64,000 bases of DNA from Oceanobacillus neutriphilus (GTDB lineage Bacteria > Bacillota > Bacilli > Bacillales > Amphibacillaceae): assembly GCF_014645515.1 (NCBI RefSeq), contig NZ_BMLW01000001.1, forward strand, positions 434,001 to 498,000, given 5' to 3'. The notes beneath the pieces are model-generated. The model had not been told where the DNA came from, did no database searches, and worked only from the letters and a program-made list of their open reading frames with translations. A program made the translations under genes and the position numbers. This document shows positions 25,931-36,329 of this stretch, in pieces; position 1 is the stretch's first letter; every line of letters begins with the position of its first letter.

Positions 25931-26944
25931 TTGAAAAAAATAACGCATTTATTATTAGCTTTTACTCTGTTAATGGTACTGGCAGCTTGTGGAAGTGAAG
26001 AAGACAATGAAAATAAACTCGTCATCTATTCACCAAACAGCGAAGATATTATTAATACAATTATTCCCATGTTTGAACAGGAAACAGGTATTGAAGTTGA
26101 ACTGGTTTCCGCAGGGACGGGAGAATTATTAAAGCGGATTGAAACGGAAGCCGGCAATCCAAACGGAGATATCATGTTTGGAGGCAGCAAGGCTCAAATG
26201 CTGGGAAATGGAGATTTATTTGAAGAATATACTTCAAAAAATAATGATAACATGCTTGAAGGCCATCAAAATGTAGGCGGTTTTTTAACCCCTTATGGTG
26301 CTGATGGAAGTGTCATACTCGTTAATACAGATTTAATAGGAGATATTGAAATTAACGGTTATGAAGATTTATTAAATCCGGAATTAAAAGGAAAAATTGC
26401 TGCTGCAGATCCTGCAAGTTCAAGCTCTGCTTTTGCCCAGCTTACTAATATGTTATTGGCTATGGGTGGCGACTATACCTCTGAAGAAGGCTGGAATTAC
26501 GTAGAAGAGCTTGTTAAAAATTTAGACGGTAAGGTAGCAAGTGGATCTGGTAATGTACACAAGGGAGTAGCAGATGGAGAGTATACTGTTGGACTGACCT
26601 ACGAGGATCCTGCCCTAAGTTATGTACGAGACGGCGCACCGGTTGAAGTTATCTATCCTGAAGAAGGAACTGTCTTCTTAGATGCAGGTGTCGAAATTAT
26701 TAAAGATGCGAAGCATTTAGATAATGCAAAGGCTTTTGCTGATTTTATTACCTCTGAAAAAGCACAAAATGCGTTTGCACAGGAATTGACGATCAGATCG
26801 TTAGGAAAAGACGTGGAGATAGCTGATTATAAGAAACCGCTTGAAGAAATAAATATTATTGAAGAAGACGAAGAGTATGTGGAAGAGCATCGAAGCGAAA
26901 TTGTCGACACATATAAAGATGTATTTACAGGCGCACAAGAATGA
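25931..26944 (+). CDS. ABC transporter substrate-binding lipoprotein (Fe3+/phosphonate/sugar-phosphate family)
   Basis: A 337-residue protein with a lipoprotein signal (LLMVLAACGSEE; predicted lipidated Cys at residue 20) and a type II binding-protein fold of the FutA/AfuA/PhnS group, with the segment NPNGDIMFGGSKAQM. TTG 25931 follows AGGAGG by 8 bases. The permease and ATPase genes follow in the same operon. In this group the ligand may be ferric iron, 2-aminoethylphosphonate or a hexose phosphate. The cre site and the two-component pair in the operon favour an organic phosphate or sugar-type ligand. Confidence 0.85.
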   Translation: MKKITHLLLAFTLLMVLAACGSEEDNENKLVIYSPNSEDIINTIIPMFEQETGIEVELVSAGTGELLKRIETEAGNPNGDIMFGGSKAQMLGNGDLFEEYTSKNNDNMLEGHQNVGGFLTPYGADGSVILVNTDLIGDIEINGYEDLLNPELKGKIAAADPASSSSAFAQLTNMLLAMGGDYTSEEGWNYVEELVKNLDGKVASGSGNVHKGVADGEYTVGLTYEDPALSYVRDGAPVEVIYPEEGTVFLDAGVEIIKDAKHLDNAKAFADFITSEKAQNAFAQELTIRSLGKDVEIADYKKPLEEINIIEEDEEYVEEHRSEIVDTYKDVFTGAQE

Positions 26945-26983
26945 ACAGAAAATAATATGATTGAAAAATAAAGGAGAATGGCC

Positions 26984-28081
26984 GTGAGTGTAACCATCAG
27001 CTTTAACAATGTAATCAAAAAATATAATGATAAGCCTGTTATCTCAGGATTGTCTCTTGACATTAAGAAGGGTGAGTTTTTCACCCTTCTCGGCCCTTCA
27101 GGCTGTGGGAAAACAACACTATTAAGGATGGTAGCGGGATTTAACAGCATTGAGGGCGGCGAAATCACTTTTGATGACAAAGTAATGAACCGGATTACAC
27201 CTCAGCATCGAAATATTGGAATGGTTTTTCAAAATTACGCTATCTTTCCGAATTTAAGTGTAAAAAATAATGTTGCATTTGGACTTAAAAACCGAAAAAT
27301 TCCAAAGGATGAAATTGAGAGAAGAGTTGACCATATTTTAGATGTCGTACAGATCAGCCAATTCAAAAACAGCATGCCGGAGAATCTATCCGGCGGCCAA
27401 CAGCAAAGGATTGCTCTGGCTCGTGCTATAGTTATGGAACCAAATGTATTGCTAATGGATGAACCACTCTCTAATTTAGATGCTAAGCTGCGGGTAGATA
27501 TGCGTGAAGCAATCAAATTAATTCAACATGAGGTGGGAATTACGACTGTCTATGTAACACACGATCAAGAAGAGGCAATGGCCGTTTCTGATCGAATTGC
27601 TGTTATGAATGCAGGTGTTATCCAACAAGTAGGAACACCACGGGAAATCTATCAAAGGCCTGCTAATATATTTGTCTCCAATTTTATTGGCAGAACGAAC
27701 ATTGTTGAACGCTCCTTAAAAAAAGTAGATAGTAGACAAGTACTTATCATGGACGAACATTACCAAATTGATATAGATAATATTACTCTGCCTGAAGAAG
27801 AAGTAATTAAAGTTTCCATCCGCCCTGAAGAGTTTACAATTAGTGATACACAAGAAGGTATGGCTGGTGTTATACAGCATAGCGTATTCTTAGGCATCAA
27901 TGTTCACTACACCGTTAAGCTTTCAAACGGCGAGAATGTCGAGGTGACAGAAGAATCTACACTTGGTGAACCTCTGGAGCCGGGAACAGAGGTAAAGCTG
28001 CTCGTAAACAGGGAGAAGATCAATCTATTTCATTATGAGAGCGAAAAGAATATCCTGGAAGGTGATTCCTATGCAAAATAA
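26984..28081 (+). CDS. ABC transporter ATP-binding protein
   Basis: The 365-residue ATPase has Walker A GPSGCGKTT (about 36-44), signature LSGGQQQR, Walker B LLMDEPLSNLDAKLR and a C-terminal TOBE-like regulatory domain. GTG 26984 lies 7 bases behind AAGGAG; the ATG at 26978 is too close. It energises the importer encoded around it and overlaps the permease gene by 11 bases. Confidence 0.92.
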   Translation: MSVTISFNNVIKKYNDKPVISGLSLDIKKGEFFTLLGPSGCGKTTLLRMVAGFNSIEGGEITFDDKVMNRITPQHRNIGMVFQNYAIFPNLSVKNNVAFGLKNRKIPKDEIERRVDHILDVVQISQFKNSMPENLSGGQQQRIALARAIVMEPNVLLMDEPLSNLDAKLRVDMREAIKLIQHEVGITTVYVTHDQEEAMAVSDRIAVMNAGVIQQVGTPREIYQRPANIFVSNFIGRTNIVERSLKKVDSRQVLIMDEHYQIDIDNITLPEEEVIKVSIRPEEFTISDTQEGMAGVIQHSVFLGINVHYTVKLSNGENVEVTEESTLGEPLEPGTEVKLLVNREKINLFHYESEKNILEGDSYAK

Positions 28082-29723
28082 AATGGCAGGAAGAAAAGAC
28101 ATCTGGAGTGCAATTACGTTAGGAATTCTTCTATTATATGCGCTTGTCCTTGTACTGCCTTTATTCACACTTTTAAAAGAAAGTATATTCAAGGATGGAG
28201 CACTCTCCTTCGAGCACTTTGGTGAGTTTTTTGGAAAGAAATATTATTACAGTACCCTTTTTAACAGCCTGAAGGTAACAGTTGCCGTGACTTTGGCTTC
28301 TCTGGTCATCGCTACACCGCTCGCTTATATTATGACCACTTTTAAAATCAAAGGAAAATTATATTTACAAATATTAATTCTTATTTCTTCCATGGCTCCC
28401 CCGTTTATCGGAGCATATGCCTGGATATTATTAATGGGACGTAATGGAGTAGTAACAAACTTTCTAAGTGATGTATTTCATATTACCATGCCGGATATTT
28501 ATGGTTTTTCCGGGATTTTAATTGTACTCACCCTTCAATTAATACCTTTAATATATATGTTTATGATGGGTGCGTTCAAAAGTATCGACAATTCATTGAT
28601 AGAAGCTGCAGAAAGTATGGGATATACCGGTTTCAAAAAAGTATGGAAGGTTATCATGCCGCTTATGGTACCGACTATACTTGCTGGATCGCTGTTAGTA
28701 TTTATGCGTGCCCTGGCAGATTTCGGTACTCCGATGTTAATTGGAGAGGGATTTGAAACATTGCCTGTACTCATTTTTAATGAATTCACGAGTGAAATGG
28801 GAGGAAATGCCGGTTTCGCTGCTGCCATTAGTGTCATTGTCGTGGTCATTGCATTAACTATTTTCCTGCTGCAAAAATATATTACAAACAAAAAATCATT
28901 TTCTATGAGTGCGCTTCACCCGATTAAAGAAAAGAAGGAATCTGGTATAAAGAATGTTGTAGCTCATTTGTTTGTATACGGTTATTTGGCACTTGCTATC
29001 CTGCCGCAGCTCTATGTTGTGTATACAGCATTCTTAAAAACATCCGGACGTATTTTTGTCAAAGGCTATTCTTTAGATAGTTTTAAAGCAGCATTTACCC
29101 GCTCAGGTGATACAATTGTGCATACCTTTACTTTAGGACTTATCGCACTTTTCTTCGTTATCCTGATAGCAATTTTGATTGCCTATGTAACTGTAAGGAG
29201 ACGCAATGCAATCACGAATGGACTGGACATTATATCGATGGTACCATATATTGTGCCCGGGTCTGTACTTGGTGTTGCTTTATTGCTCGGATTTAATAAC
29301 AAACCTTTTCTTCTAAGCGGAACAGCAACCATTATTATTATTGCCTTTGTAATCCGCAGACTGCCGTATACGATTCGTTCCAGCGCTGCGATTATTCATC
29401 AGATTAGTCCAAGTATTGAGGAAGCAGCCGCCAGTCTCGGAGCATCCAATTTAAAAACATTTTTCAAAATAACATTACCAATGATGCTGCCTGGTGTTAT
29501 CTCGGGTGCTATTCTCAGCTGGGTAACGATTATTAGTGAATTAAGTACGTCTATCCTATTATATACAGTCAATACAAAGACAATGACAATCGGTATCTAC
29601 ACCGAAGTCATTCGCGGAAACTACGGTGTAGCTGCTGCGTTATCAACGATACTTATTGCAATAACGGTTATTTCTCTGTTAATTTTCTTTAAATTAACCG
29701 GACGGAAAGAAGTTTCTTTATAG
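28071..29723 (+). CDS. ABC transporter permease, two fused halves
   Basis: A 550-residue membrane protein with twelve predicted spans in two homologous halves. Each half has its ATPase-contact loop: EAAESMGYTGFKKVWKVIMP and EEAAASLGASNLKTFFKITL. This fused ThiP/SfuB/AfuB-type layout means that one gene makes the whole channel. ATG 28071 with GGAAGGTG upstream is preferred to the earlier start at 28035. Confidence 0.9.
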   Translation: MQNKMAGRKDIWSAITLGILLLYALVLVLPLFTLLKESIFKDGALSFEHFGEFFGKKYYYSTLFNSLKVTVAVTLASLVIATPLAYIMTTFKIKGKLYLQILILISSMAPPFIGAYAWILLMGRNGVVTNFLSDVFHITMPDIYGFSGILIVLTLQLIPLIYMFMMGAFKSIDNSLIEAAESMGYTGFKKVWKVIMPLMVPTILAGSLLVFMRALADFGTPMLIGEGFETLPVLIFNEFTSEMGGNAGFAAAISVIVVVIALTIFLLQKYITNKKSFSMSALHPIKEKKESGIKNVVAHLFVYGYLALAILPQLYVVYTAFLKTSGRIFVKGYSLDSFKAAFTRSGDTIVHTFTLGLIALFFVILIAILIAYVTVRRRNAITNGLDIISMVPYIVPGSVLGVALLLGFNNKPFLLSGTATIIIIAFVIRRLPYTIRSSAAIIHQISPSIEEAAASLGASNLKTFFKITLPMMLPGVISGAILSWVTIISELSTSILLYTVNTKTMTIGIYTEVIRGNYGVAAALSTILIAITVISLLIFFKLTGRKEVSL

Positions 29724-29777
29724 CTGAATAACTAGCAAACTTTATATGCAATAATCAGACAAGGGGGTGACTCTATA

Positions 29778-31475
29778 TTGAAAAAGAAAAGTTTCAAGGA
29801 AGCTACGAAAAGTCTTTTTCTTAAATATACAGTCGTCCCTATTTTGATTTTAATTATATTATTTACGTTATTTACGATTGTTATATTTCATTTAAAAGCA
29901 GTTTATGATGCCAAGCAGTCAGGTGAACAAATTAAGGAAAGAATGACAGATGTGTATGAAGTTTATCAGGGAGAAATAAAAAAAATGGCAGGGTCGGCTT
30001 TGGTGACAAAAAGCCTAAACTATCATGATGATATTAATTTAGTTTATGAGGATTTTTATAATTTCAACAATAAACAGGATGTCAAAAGCAGTTTTTTCCT
30101 GGTTGACGTAAACGATGTATTTGTGGCATCTACCAATAAATCCAATAATGAAGTGAACGAAGGTATTCTGAACCATATAATCCCCCTTTTGGAAAAGTAT
30201 CCAGATGATTTATTAAGCCTTGTCGAAAAAACAAACTTCTCCCATGGCCAAGCCTCTACCATTACTTTAGGGACGGCTGTAAAACAGGACAATCAGATTA
30301 TTGGATATGTAATTTATATGTTATATGAAGAGGATTTTCAGCGTTTAATTTTTGGAGAAAAAACAGATATAGCGGTGATTACAGATACCTATAATCATAT
30401 CGTTGTGACTTCTAACGAAATCGTTCAAGGCTTAATGAATAAATTTCAGCCTGAAAAACTATCTCATTCAAAAGTTCAAATAGAAAATGATACCTATTAT
30501 ATGAATCAAACTGAAACAGCTGATAATACCTTCCGTATTTATACATTAAACAATACAGAAACAGATAAAGTAGTGCTGATTTTATATTTTATATTTATAG
30601 GGATTACCTGCGCGTTCCTATTTATTCTGCTTCGGATATTAGCAGAAAAGATGTCCAGACGAAATGCCGAGTCAATTGATAAGTTATTAATAGCAGTCGA
30701 CCAATTGAAGAAAGGTGATTTAACCTCCTATGTGGAGATTCATACAGGAGATGAATTTGAAACACTGGCAAATCAATATAACACCATGCTGGATAGTCTA
30801 AATGATTTGCTGAACAGGAACAGAGAGTTGTCGGAGATAAGAAAAGTAAATGAAATGAAAATACTGCAAAGTCAATTCAATCCTCATTTTCTGTTTAATG
30901 TGCTGGAAACTGTACGATATACCATGGTAAGTAATGTAGATAAAGCACAGGATATTATTTTATTATTATCTTCTTTACTGCGATATAGCATCAACCAGAA
31001 TATTGATCAGGTAATTTTAGAAAAAGATTTGAACTATACGATTGACTATCTTAAATTGCATAAAATGCGGTTTAATGAGCGGTTGCATTACTCTCTGGAG
31101 ATTCCAGAAGAAATCAAAGAAGCTTATATTCCAAAGCTGCTATTGCAGCCAATTATTGAAAATGCTATAAAATATGGCTACCGGCATCAGACCACCCTGA
31201 ATATTTGGATTAAAGCAAAGGTTGTTGGAAGCGATATCGTCTTCTCAGTTGAAGACGATGGAGGTGGAATGGAAGCCCAACAACTCGCTGATATCCAGAA
31301 AAAGATACAAGCTTCTGAAAATAATCAAGTCGGCATTGGTCTGTACAATACCCATCGCCGTTTACGTTTGCAGTTTGGTGAGAAATATGGTCTGGAGATA
31401 GATAGTACTTTTAATCAAGGGACAATAGTAAGCATAACCGTCCCCTACCTGAAAGGAGAAGAGCATCATGTATAA
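29778..31475 (+). CDS. Sensor histidine kinase, YesM/LytS type
   Basis: This 565-residue kinase has TM1 (about 15-38), an extracellular sensor region, TM2 (about 268-292), a HAMP domain, the His_kinase box QFNPHFLFNVLETVRY and a GHKL ATPase domain ending in VGIGLYNTHRRLRL. Kinases of this kind sense sugars or peptides and pass phosphate to an AraC-type regulator. It starts with TTG after GGGGGTG, behind the permease gene, and overlaps the regulator gene by 8 bases. It probably senses the ligand of the adjacent ABC importer. Confidence 0.9.
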   Translation: MKKKSFKEATKSLFLKYTVVPILILIILFTLFTIVIFHLKAVYDAKQSGEQIKERMTDVYEVYQGEIKKMAGSALVTKSLNYHDDINLVYEDFYNFNNKQDVKSSFFLVDVNDVFVASTNKSNNEVNEGILNHIIPLLEKYPDDLLSLVEKTNFSHGQASTITLGTAVKQDNQIIGYVIYMLYEEDFQRLIFGEKTDIAVITDTYNHIVVTSNEIVQGLMNKFQPEKLSHSKVQIENDTYYMNQTETADNTFRIYTLNNTETDKVVLILYFIFIGITCAFLFILLRILAEKMSRRNAESIDKLLIAVDQLKKGDLTSYVEIHTGDEFETLANQYNTMLDSLNDLLNRNRELSEIRKVNEMKILQSQFNPHFLFNVLETVRYTMVSNVDKAQDIILLLSSLLRYSINQNIDQVILEKDLNYTIDYLKLHKMRFNERLHYSLEIPEEIKEAYIPKLLLQPIIENAIKYGYRHQTTLNIWIKAKVVGSDIVFSVEDDGGGMEAQQLADIQKKIQASENNQVGIGLYNTHRRLRLQFGEKYGLEIDSTFNQGTIVSITVPYLKGEEHHV

Positions 31476-32259
31476 AGTATTAGTTATAGAAGATGAGGAC
31501 ATTATCCGTGAAGGGTTGAGGTACCTTCTTGACTGGACTGAGCTCCAATGCGTAGTGGTTGGAGAAGCCGCAAATGGCGTGGAAGGCTTACAGCAGATTT
31601 CAGAACTAAACCCGGATATCGTACTGCTTGATGTTAATATGCCTCTCAAAAACGGGATTGATATGCTGGCGGAATGTAAAAGCCGGGATTTATTCAGTAC
31701 TATTATTTTATCAGGCTATGATGATTTTAATTATGCAAAGCAGGCGATGCAATTTAGCGTAAATGAATACTTGCTTAAACCCGTTGATCCATGCGAATTA
31801 AAAGAGGCAGTTAAGCGTGCTATAACATCTGTAGATGCCAAGAAGCAATATCACATTATGAAGCAAAGTATCCAAACACCTGATAAGGTAAATGTATTAA
31901 ATGTAGATATCTGGCACAAATGGAACGATAAATCAAAGCATGTTCACCAGATGATTGCCTATATTCAGGACCATTATCATGAAAAAATCAGTATTCATGA
32001 TTTGGTAGATGAGCTTGGTATGGGTACAACCTATTTGAATAAGAAATTTAAAGAAGCCACCAGTTATACTTTCAATGATTTTTTAAACCGTTACCGGATT
32101 CAAAAAGCAATTGAACGCATTAAAACGGGAGAAGATAAAATCACCATGATCGCGATTGACGTAGGCTTTAGTAATTATCGTTATTTTATCGATGTATTTA
32201 AAAAGTACACAGAATTTCTTCCCAGTGACTTTACAGCCTATTTTGGCGATAAGGAGTAG
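31468..32259 (+). CDS. AraC-type response regulator, YesN type
   Basis: A 263-residue protein with a receiver domain (acidic pocket ED at 8-10, D55 region in DIVLLDVNMPLKNG, K in YLLKPVD) and a C-terminal AraC double HTH (about 165-260). It is shorter than many YesN proteins because it lacks a long linker. It is the partner of the kinase encoded in front and is likely to activate the ABC operon. Confidence 0.9.
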   Translation: MYKVLVIEDEDIIREGLRYLLDWTELQCVVVGEAANGVEGLQQISELNPDIVLLDVNMPLKNGIDMLAECKSRDLFSTIILSGYDDFNYAKQAMQFSVNEYLLKPVDPCELKEAVKRAITSVDAKKQYHIMKQSIQTPDKVNVLNVDIWHKWNDKSKHVHQMIAYIQDHYHEKISIHDLVDELGMGTTYLNKKFKEATSYTFNDFLNRYRIQKAIERIKTGEDKITMIAIDVGFSNYRYFIDVFKKYTEFLPSDFTAYFGDKE

Positions 32260-32305
32260 TTTTGTATAAAGCTTCCTGGCAAAGTATTTTAACCCTCCCT
32301 ACAAA

Positions 32306-32319
32306 AACAGAGCTCTGTT
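32306..32319. promoter_or_regulatory. Palindrome before the RpiR gene
   Basis: AACAGAGCTCTGTT is a perfect 14 bp palindrome about 80 bases before the RpiR start. It may be an operator; there is no functional evidence. Confidence 0.35.
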
Positions 32320-32396
32320 AAAATTGCTTCATATAGTGTACGATAATATTAACAACATGTTTTGCTTTTTAGAACCTTGAATTGGATGGGAAGAAT

Positions 32397-33134
32397 ATGT
32401 TTGATGTAATGAAGAATTATGAAGAGATGACCACAAGTGAAAAAAAAGTATTGAGCTATATCGTGGAAAATCAGGACCAAATTCCGCATATCAAAATTAG
32501 TGATTTAGCAGAGGAAACCTTTGTTTCTAAAACAGTCATCATTAATTTGGCGCAAAAATTGGGTTTTTCCGGTTTTAGAGAAATGAAATATCATATCAGC
32601 CGGACAATTCTTGAAAAAATGTCTAAACAAGAAAACCAAACAGTGATGTATCGGGAGGTTTTAAAACAATCCATTGATAAGACATTCTCCCTCGTTACTG
32701 AAGAACAGCTGCTTGAAACAGCAGCTAAAATCAAAGCTGCAAAAAATGTATTTATTATGGCCAGAGGAACAAGTAAAGCTGCTGGTCATTATTTGGAACA
32801 TCTCCTATTGACAATCGGAATTCAATGTATCTTTATAAAGGATTATAATTTATCTGAAGTGTTTACAGATTTTGTTGCGGAAGATGATATTGTCATCTTT
32901 ATATCGATATCTGGAGATACGAAAAAAATTATTGATACTGCTAAAAAGATTCATTTGAAGAAAGCAGAGATGGTCAGTATCACTTCATTCCGAACAAACG
33001 AATTGACCAGTTATACGACGAATAACCTGTTTTGTTATACCGATAAAGCTAACACCAGTAAAAATGATACCATTTCAAGAACTGGTTTTTTTCTCACTAT
33101 AGATTTGTTGATTGATAAATTGGCAAACATTTAA
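32397..33134 (+). CDS. RpiR-family phosphosugar-responsive regulator
   Basis: A 245-residue protein with an N-terminal RpiR HTH (residues about 1-77, TTSEKKVLSYIVEN and VSKTVIINLAQKLGF) and a SIS domain (about 105-230, with ISISGDTKKIIDTA as phosphosugar loop). Such regulators respond to sugar phosphates. ATG 32397 fits the usual family start; a TTG at 32382 is also possible. It faces the lyase and PTS genes across a shared terminator and probably regulates them. Confidence 0.85.
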   Translation: MFDVMKNYEEMTTSEKKVLSYIVENQDQIPHIKISDLAEETFVSKTVIINLAQKLGFSGFREMKYHISRTILEKMSKQENQTVMYREVLKQSIDKTFSLVTEEQLLETAAKIKAAKNVFIMARGTSKAAGHYLEHLLLTIGIQCIFIKDYNLSEVFTDFVAEDDIVIFISISGDTKKIIDTAKKIHLKKAEMVSITSFRTNELTSYTTNNLFCYTDKANTSKNDTISRTGFFLTIDLLIDKLANI

Positions 33135-33173
33135 ACTGCACTTATTTTGAGTCTGTTCAGGACAATAAAAACA

Positions 33174-33215
33174 GCAAAATAACACCCTTCTCATAAAAGA
33201 AGCGTGCTATTTTGC
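33174..33215. terminator. Bidirectional terminator between RpiR and the lyase
   Basis: GCAAAATA (33174-33181) and TATTTTGC (33208-33215) close a stem that continues inward with small mismatches; T and A tracts flank both sides. Confidence 0.75.
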
Positions 33216-33221
33216 CGTTAA

Positions 33222-34595
33222 TTAACTGCTGTAGTTTTTACTGATTTCCTCTGCAACTTCTTTTGCCCTAGCAGATTCTTTTTCTGCTAACTCTGCAGCT
33301 AGGCCGATATAGTTACCAGGTTCAATCATATGCCTTATTTCTTCATCATTAAAGCTTGCACGAATTTGTTCGTTTTCTCTTAAATTATCATAAAATTCCT
33401 GTCCTTCCGCTGCTGTCTTCATAGCAACCTCATACATCAGGGAGTGTGCCTGATCCTTCCCTAATTTTTCTGCCAGCTTCATCATTACATATTCACTGTT
33501 ATCAAGACCTTTGTTACGTTTAGCATTGTGAAGCATTCTATCTTTATGGACGGTCAGTGTACGTGTTAATTCTTCACAGCGTATCAAAATTTCCGTTATC
33601 AGTTCCATTGACTCTTCCAACAGCCCGTCAAACAGCATGTAGGAACTGCTGTCTCCCTCATATGGACGTACTGCTGAATACATGCCTGTACCAGGAAGGG
33701 AGTAAAGCTTCTGGGAATTCGCGATAATCCCTTTGGCAAGCTTCGGATTAATTTTGTGCGGCATAGTGCTGCTGCCGACGGTTCCTTTACTGAAACCTTC
33801 GGATACTTCGGCAATTTCTTCTAACGTTGTACTGTATACCTCTTCGGCAATTTTATGGCAGCTGTTCGCTAATAAAGCCAGATTCGACATATACTCCAGT
33901 TTATGCGTACTTATATTTCTGGATGGGACTGCCATTGGATACATACCAACCAGCTCCGCCACCCTGTTTTGAACTTTTATCCCGATATTGGGCATAGAGC
34001 TGAAAGTACCTACTGCACCGCCCATCATTATCTGAAAAACTCTTTTTTCCGCTTCGGCCATGCGTTGATAACAGTTGATAAATTCACTTATCCAGACAGA
34101 TACTTTATACCCGTAAGTGATTGGAGTAGCATGCCTTCCATGCGTTCTTCCAGTCATGACAGTGTCTTTATTATCCGATGCCAGCGTGCTTAAGTTTTCT
34201 AAAATCTGACCAATCAGACGCATAAATATCGTATGCGCTTTCTTCAGAATATACAGCTGCGAGCTTTGTTGTATATTCTGTGTTGTAATCCCGTAATGGA
34301 CATATTTCCCACTGTCGGGCGGACAGGCCTTCACCAGAACTTTCAGGAATGGAACAAAACCATGGCCAATTTTTTTATAAATACGGTCCATTTCCTCTAA
34401 ATCTAAATTTTCCAGCTTGGCAGCCTCTTTGATTTCCTCCGCCGCTTTCTTAGGAATAAAATCATATTCAGCCTGCGCCTCAGCCAATGCCGATTCAAAC
34501 AAAAGCCAGGTTTTATATTTTTCCTCTTCAGTGAACAGACTTTTTAAACCTTGATCATCAATTGTTTTACTTTTAGAATCATATAACGCTTTCAT
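33222..34595 (-). CDS. Lyase of the adenylosuccinate lyase/fumarase superfamily
   Basis: A 457-residue protein with the superfamily signature GSSTMPHKINP (catalytic serine loop), the GRTHGRHATPITYG block and HYGITTQNIQQSS. Members eliminate fumarate or a similar acid from C-N or C-O linked substrates. Being in an operon with a PTS rather than with purine genes, it is more likely a catabolic lyase than PurB. AAAGGAG lies 8 bases before ATG. It follows the PTS gene by 22 bases. Confidence 0.82.
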   Translation of the reverse strand: MKALYDSKSKTIDDQGLKSLFTEEEKYKTWLLFESALAEAQAEYDFIPKKAAEEIKEAAKLENLDLEEMDRIYKKIGHGFVPFLKVLVKACPPDSGKYVHYGITTQNIQQSSQLYILKKAHTIFMRLIGQILENLSTLASDNKDTVMTGRTHGRHATPITYGYKVSVWISEFINCYQRMAEAEKRVFQIMMGGAVGTFSSMPNIGIKVQNRVAELVGMYPMAVPSRNISTHKLEYMSNLALLANSCHKIAEEVYSTTLEEIAEVSEGFSKGTVGSSTMPHKINPKLAKGIIANSQKLYSLPGTGMYSAVRPYEGDSSSYMLFDGLLEESMELITEILIRCEELTRTLTVHKDRMLHNAKRNKGLDNSEYVMMKLAEKLGKDQAHSLMYEVAMKTAAEGQEFYDNLRENEQIRASFNDEEIRHMIEPGNYIGLAAELAEKESARAKEVAEEISKNYSS

Positions 34596-34617
34596 GATGT
34601 CACTCCTTTAAAAATCT

Positions 34618-36168
34618 CTATACTTTCTCATCTACTGCATTTTTTACAAATTCTACCTGTGTCCCATAAACGATATGAATATGCTTGGCCGTCGGGAAAA
34701 AGAACCCGGAACACCCGGTACTGTTTAATAAATCTTTGTTGATATCTCTGACCTCTTTTAAATCAATTCGGAGCCTGGTAATGCAATTGTCTACATTCAA
34801 AATGTTTTCTTTTCCACCCAATGCCTCCACTACTTTATCTGCTATCTCGTCATAGCGTTTTTCCTTCAGCAGTGTATTGTCCACATTTTGAAGCTTTTCC
34901 CTGCCCGGTGTTTTTATATCAAACCGGATAATAGCCCAATAAAAAATAAAATAAGTGACGACAGCTAATCCCAATCCGATCAAAACAAGGAAAATCCATC
35001 GTGAATTTTCATAAAGCAGTCCAAAAATCGTGAAGTCAAAAATCGTACCCCTGATATAACCAATCGAAACCTCCGCCAGCGACAGCAGCACAGCGCCGAT
35101 TCCAACAATACAGGCGTATACAACATATAATAACGGAGCTAGAAAAACAAAAGTAAATTCAAGCGGCTCTGTTACATTCCCAAGAAAAGCTGTCAATACC
35201 ATGGTAACCAGCATAGATTTGACGTATGTTTTATTTTCTTTATAAGCTGCCTTGTACATCGCAAAAGCAATTGCCGGGAATAAAAACAGGACAACCAGCA
35301 TCTGCTGCTGCGCCATGAAACGGGACAGCTTCGGCATCATAGACCAATACTCACTGTTCGGTCCCTGATTAAACAGAATTTCTGTAATAGCAGGAACAAC
35401 ACCGACATATGTCTTACCTTCGATAACATACGACCCGCCGGCTTCTGTGAATCGGAACAATGCATTCCAGACATGATGAAGTCCAAACGGAATGAATAAT
35501 CGTTCTCCTGCAGCTGTGAAAAAAGGGCCTGCAACGCTTAAAAATACAGCTGACAGGTTCGTTAACAGCCCTACAAAATATGTCCAGATGAAAGGCAGTA
35601 ACATCCCAACTGCAGCCATTAATCCGATTGTGATGATTGGAACTGATTTTTTCCCGGAAAAGAACGCCAGCGCCGCCGGAAGCTCCAGGTTATAAAATCG
35701 TTCCGTCGCCCAGGCTGCAATCAGACCGGTTAGAATCCCGCCGGCAGCACTGATATTTACCGTTTGAATACCAAGTATTTCGATTTGCCCCTGCTGGGTC
35801 ATTACATCCGGATCTGCCATTGTCCCCGTGACCGTCAGCCATACATTCATGGCAACAATCAGGGTCAGATACCCTGCCACGGAGGCAAAGACCGAAATCC
35901 CTTTATCCTTTTTCCCCATCCCGTAGGCGACACCCATTGCGAATAGCAGCGGGATATTATCAAATACAACATTACTGATGGTCTTTATACTTACTAAAAT
36001 GGTGTTAACGGTATCATTTCCAAGGAAAGGAACTTTGTCCACCATGTAGTCTTGTGTAAGTGCGCCGCTGATCCCCAAAAGCATCCCGATAGGAGCCAAT
36101 ACCCCAATTGGAAGAAGCAGCGTTCTGCCGAATTGCTGTATGGAGTCACCGATTTTTCTTTTACTCAT
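34618..36168 (-). CDS. PTS EIICB, glucose/maltose (MalX-like) type
   Basis: A 516-residue fusion of an EIIC membrane domain (about 1-400, ten or so spans, with ERLFIPFGLHHVWNALFRF) and a C-terminal EIIB domain (about 440-515) with the phosphocysteine in NVDNCITRLRI. No EIIA is encoded nearby, so it probably uses the glucose EIIA of the cell, as MalX-type systems do. The lyase gene behind it suggests that the imported sugar carries an acid group removable by elimination. Confidence 0.85.
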   Translation of the reverse strand: MSKRKIGDSIQQFGRTLLLPIGVLAPIGMLLGISGALTQDYMVDKVPFLGNDTVNTILVSIKTISNVVFDNIPLLFAMGVAYGMGKKDKGISVFASVAGYLTLIVAMNVWLTVTGTMADPDVMTQQGQIEILGIQTVNISAAGGILTGLIAAWATERFYNLELPAALAFFSGKKSVPIITIGLMAAVGMLLPFIWTYFVGLLTNLSAVFLSVAGPFFTAAGERLFIPFGLHHVWNALFRFTEAGGSYVIEGKTYVGVVPAITEILFNQGPNSEYWSMMPKLSRFMAQQQMLVVLFLFPAIAFAMYKAAYKENKTYVKSMLVTMVLTAFLGNVTEPLEFTFVFLAPLLYVVYACIVGIGAVLLSLAEVSIGYIRGTIFDFTIFGLLYENSRWIFLVLIGLGLAVVTYFIFYWAIIRFDIKTPGREKLQNVDNTLLKEKRYDEIADKVVEALGGKENILNVDNCITRLRIDLKEVRDINKDLLNSTGCSGFFFPTAKHIHIVYGTQVEFVKNAVDEKV

Positions 36169-36329
36169 CCTCTAAAACCTCCTTGTATCAATGATTCCAA
36201 TTCATTTTCCGCTAAAAACTAATAAAAGATGGCATGAATGCTTGGAATTATTATCTGCTTCTATTCTATCAATATGAAAAAATAGTTGAAGCTCCTCCAT
36301 TTCCTATTATCTTATTTAGGTAATAGAAA

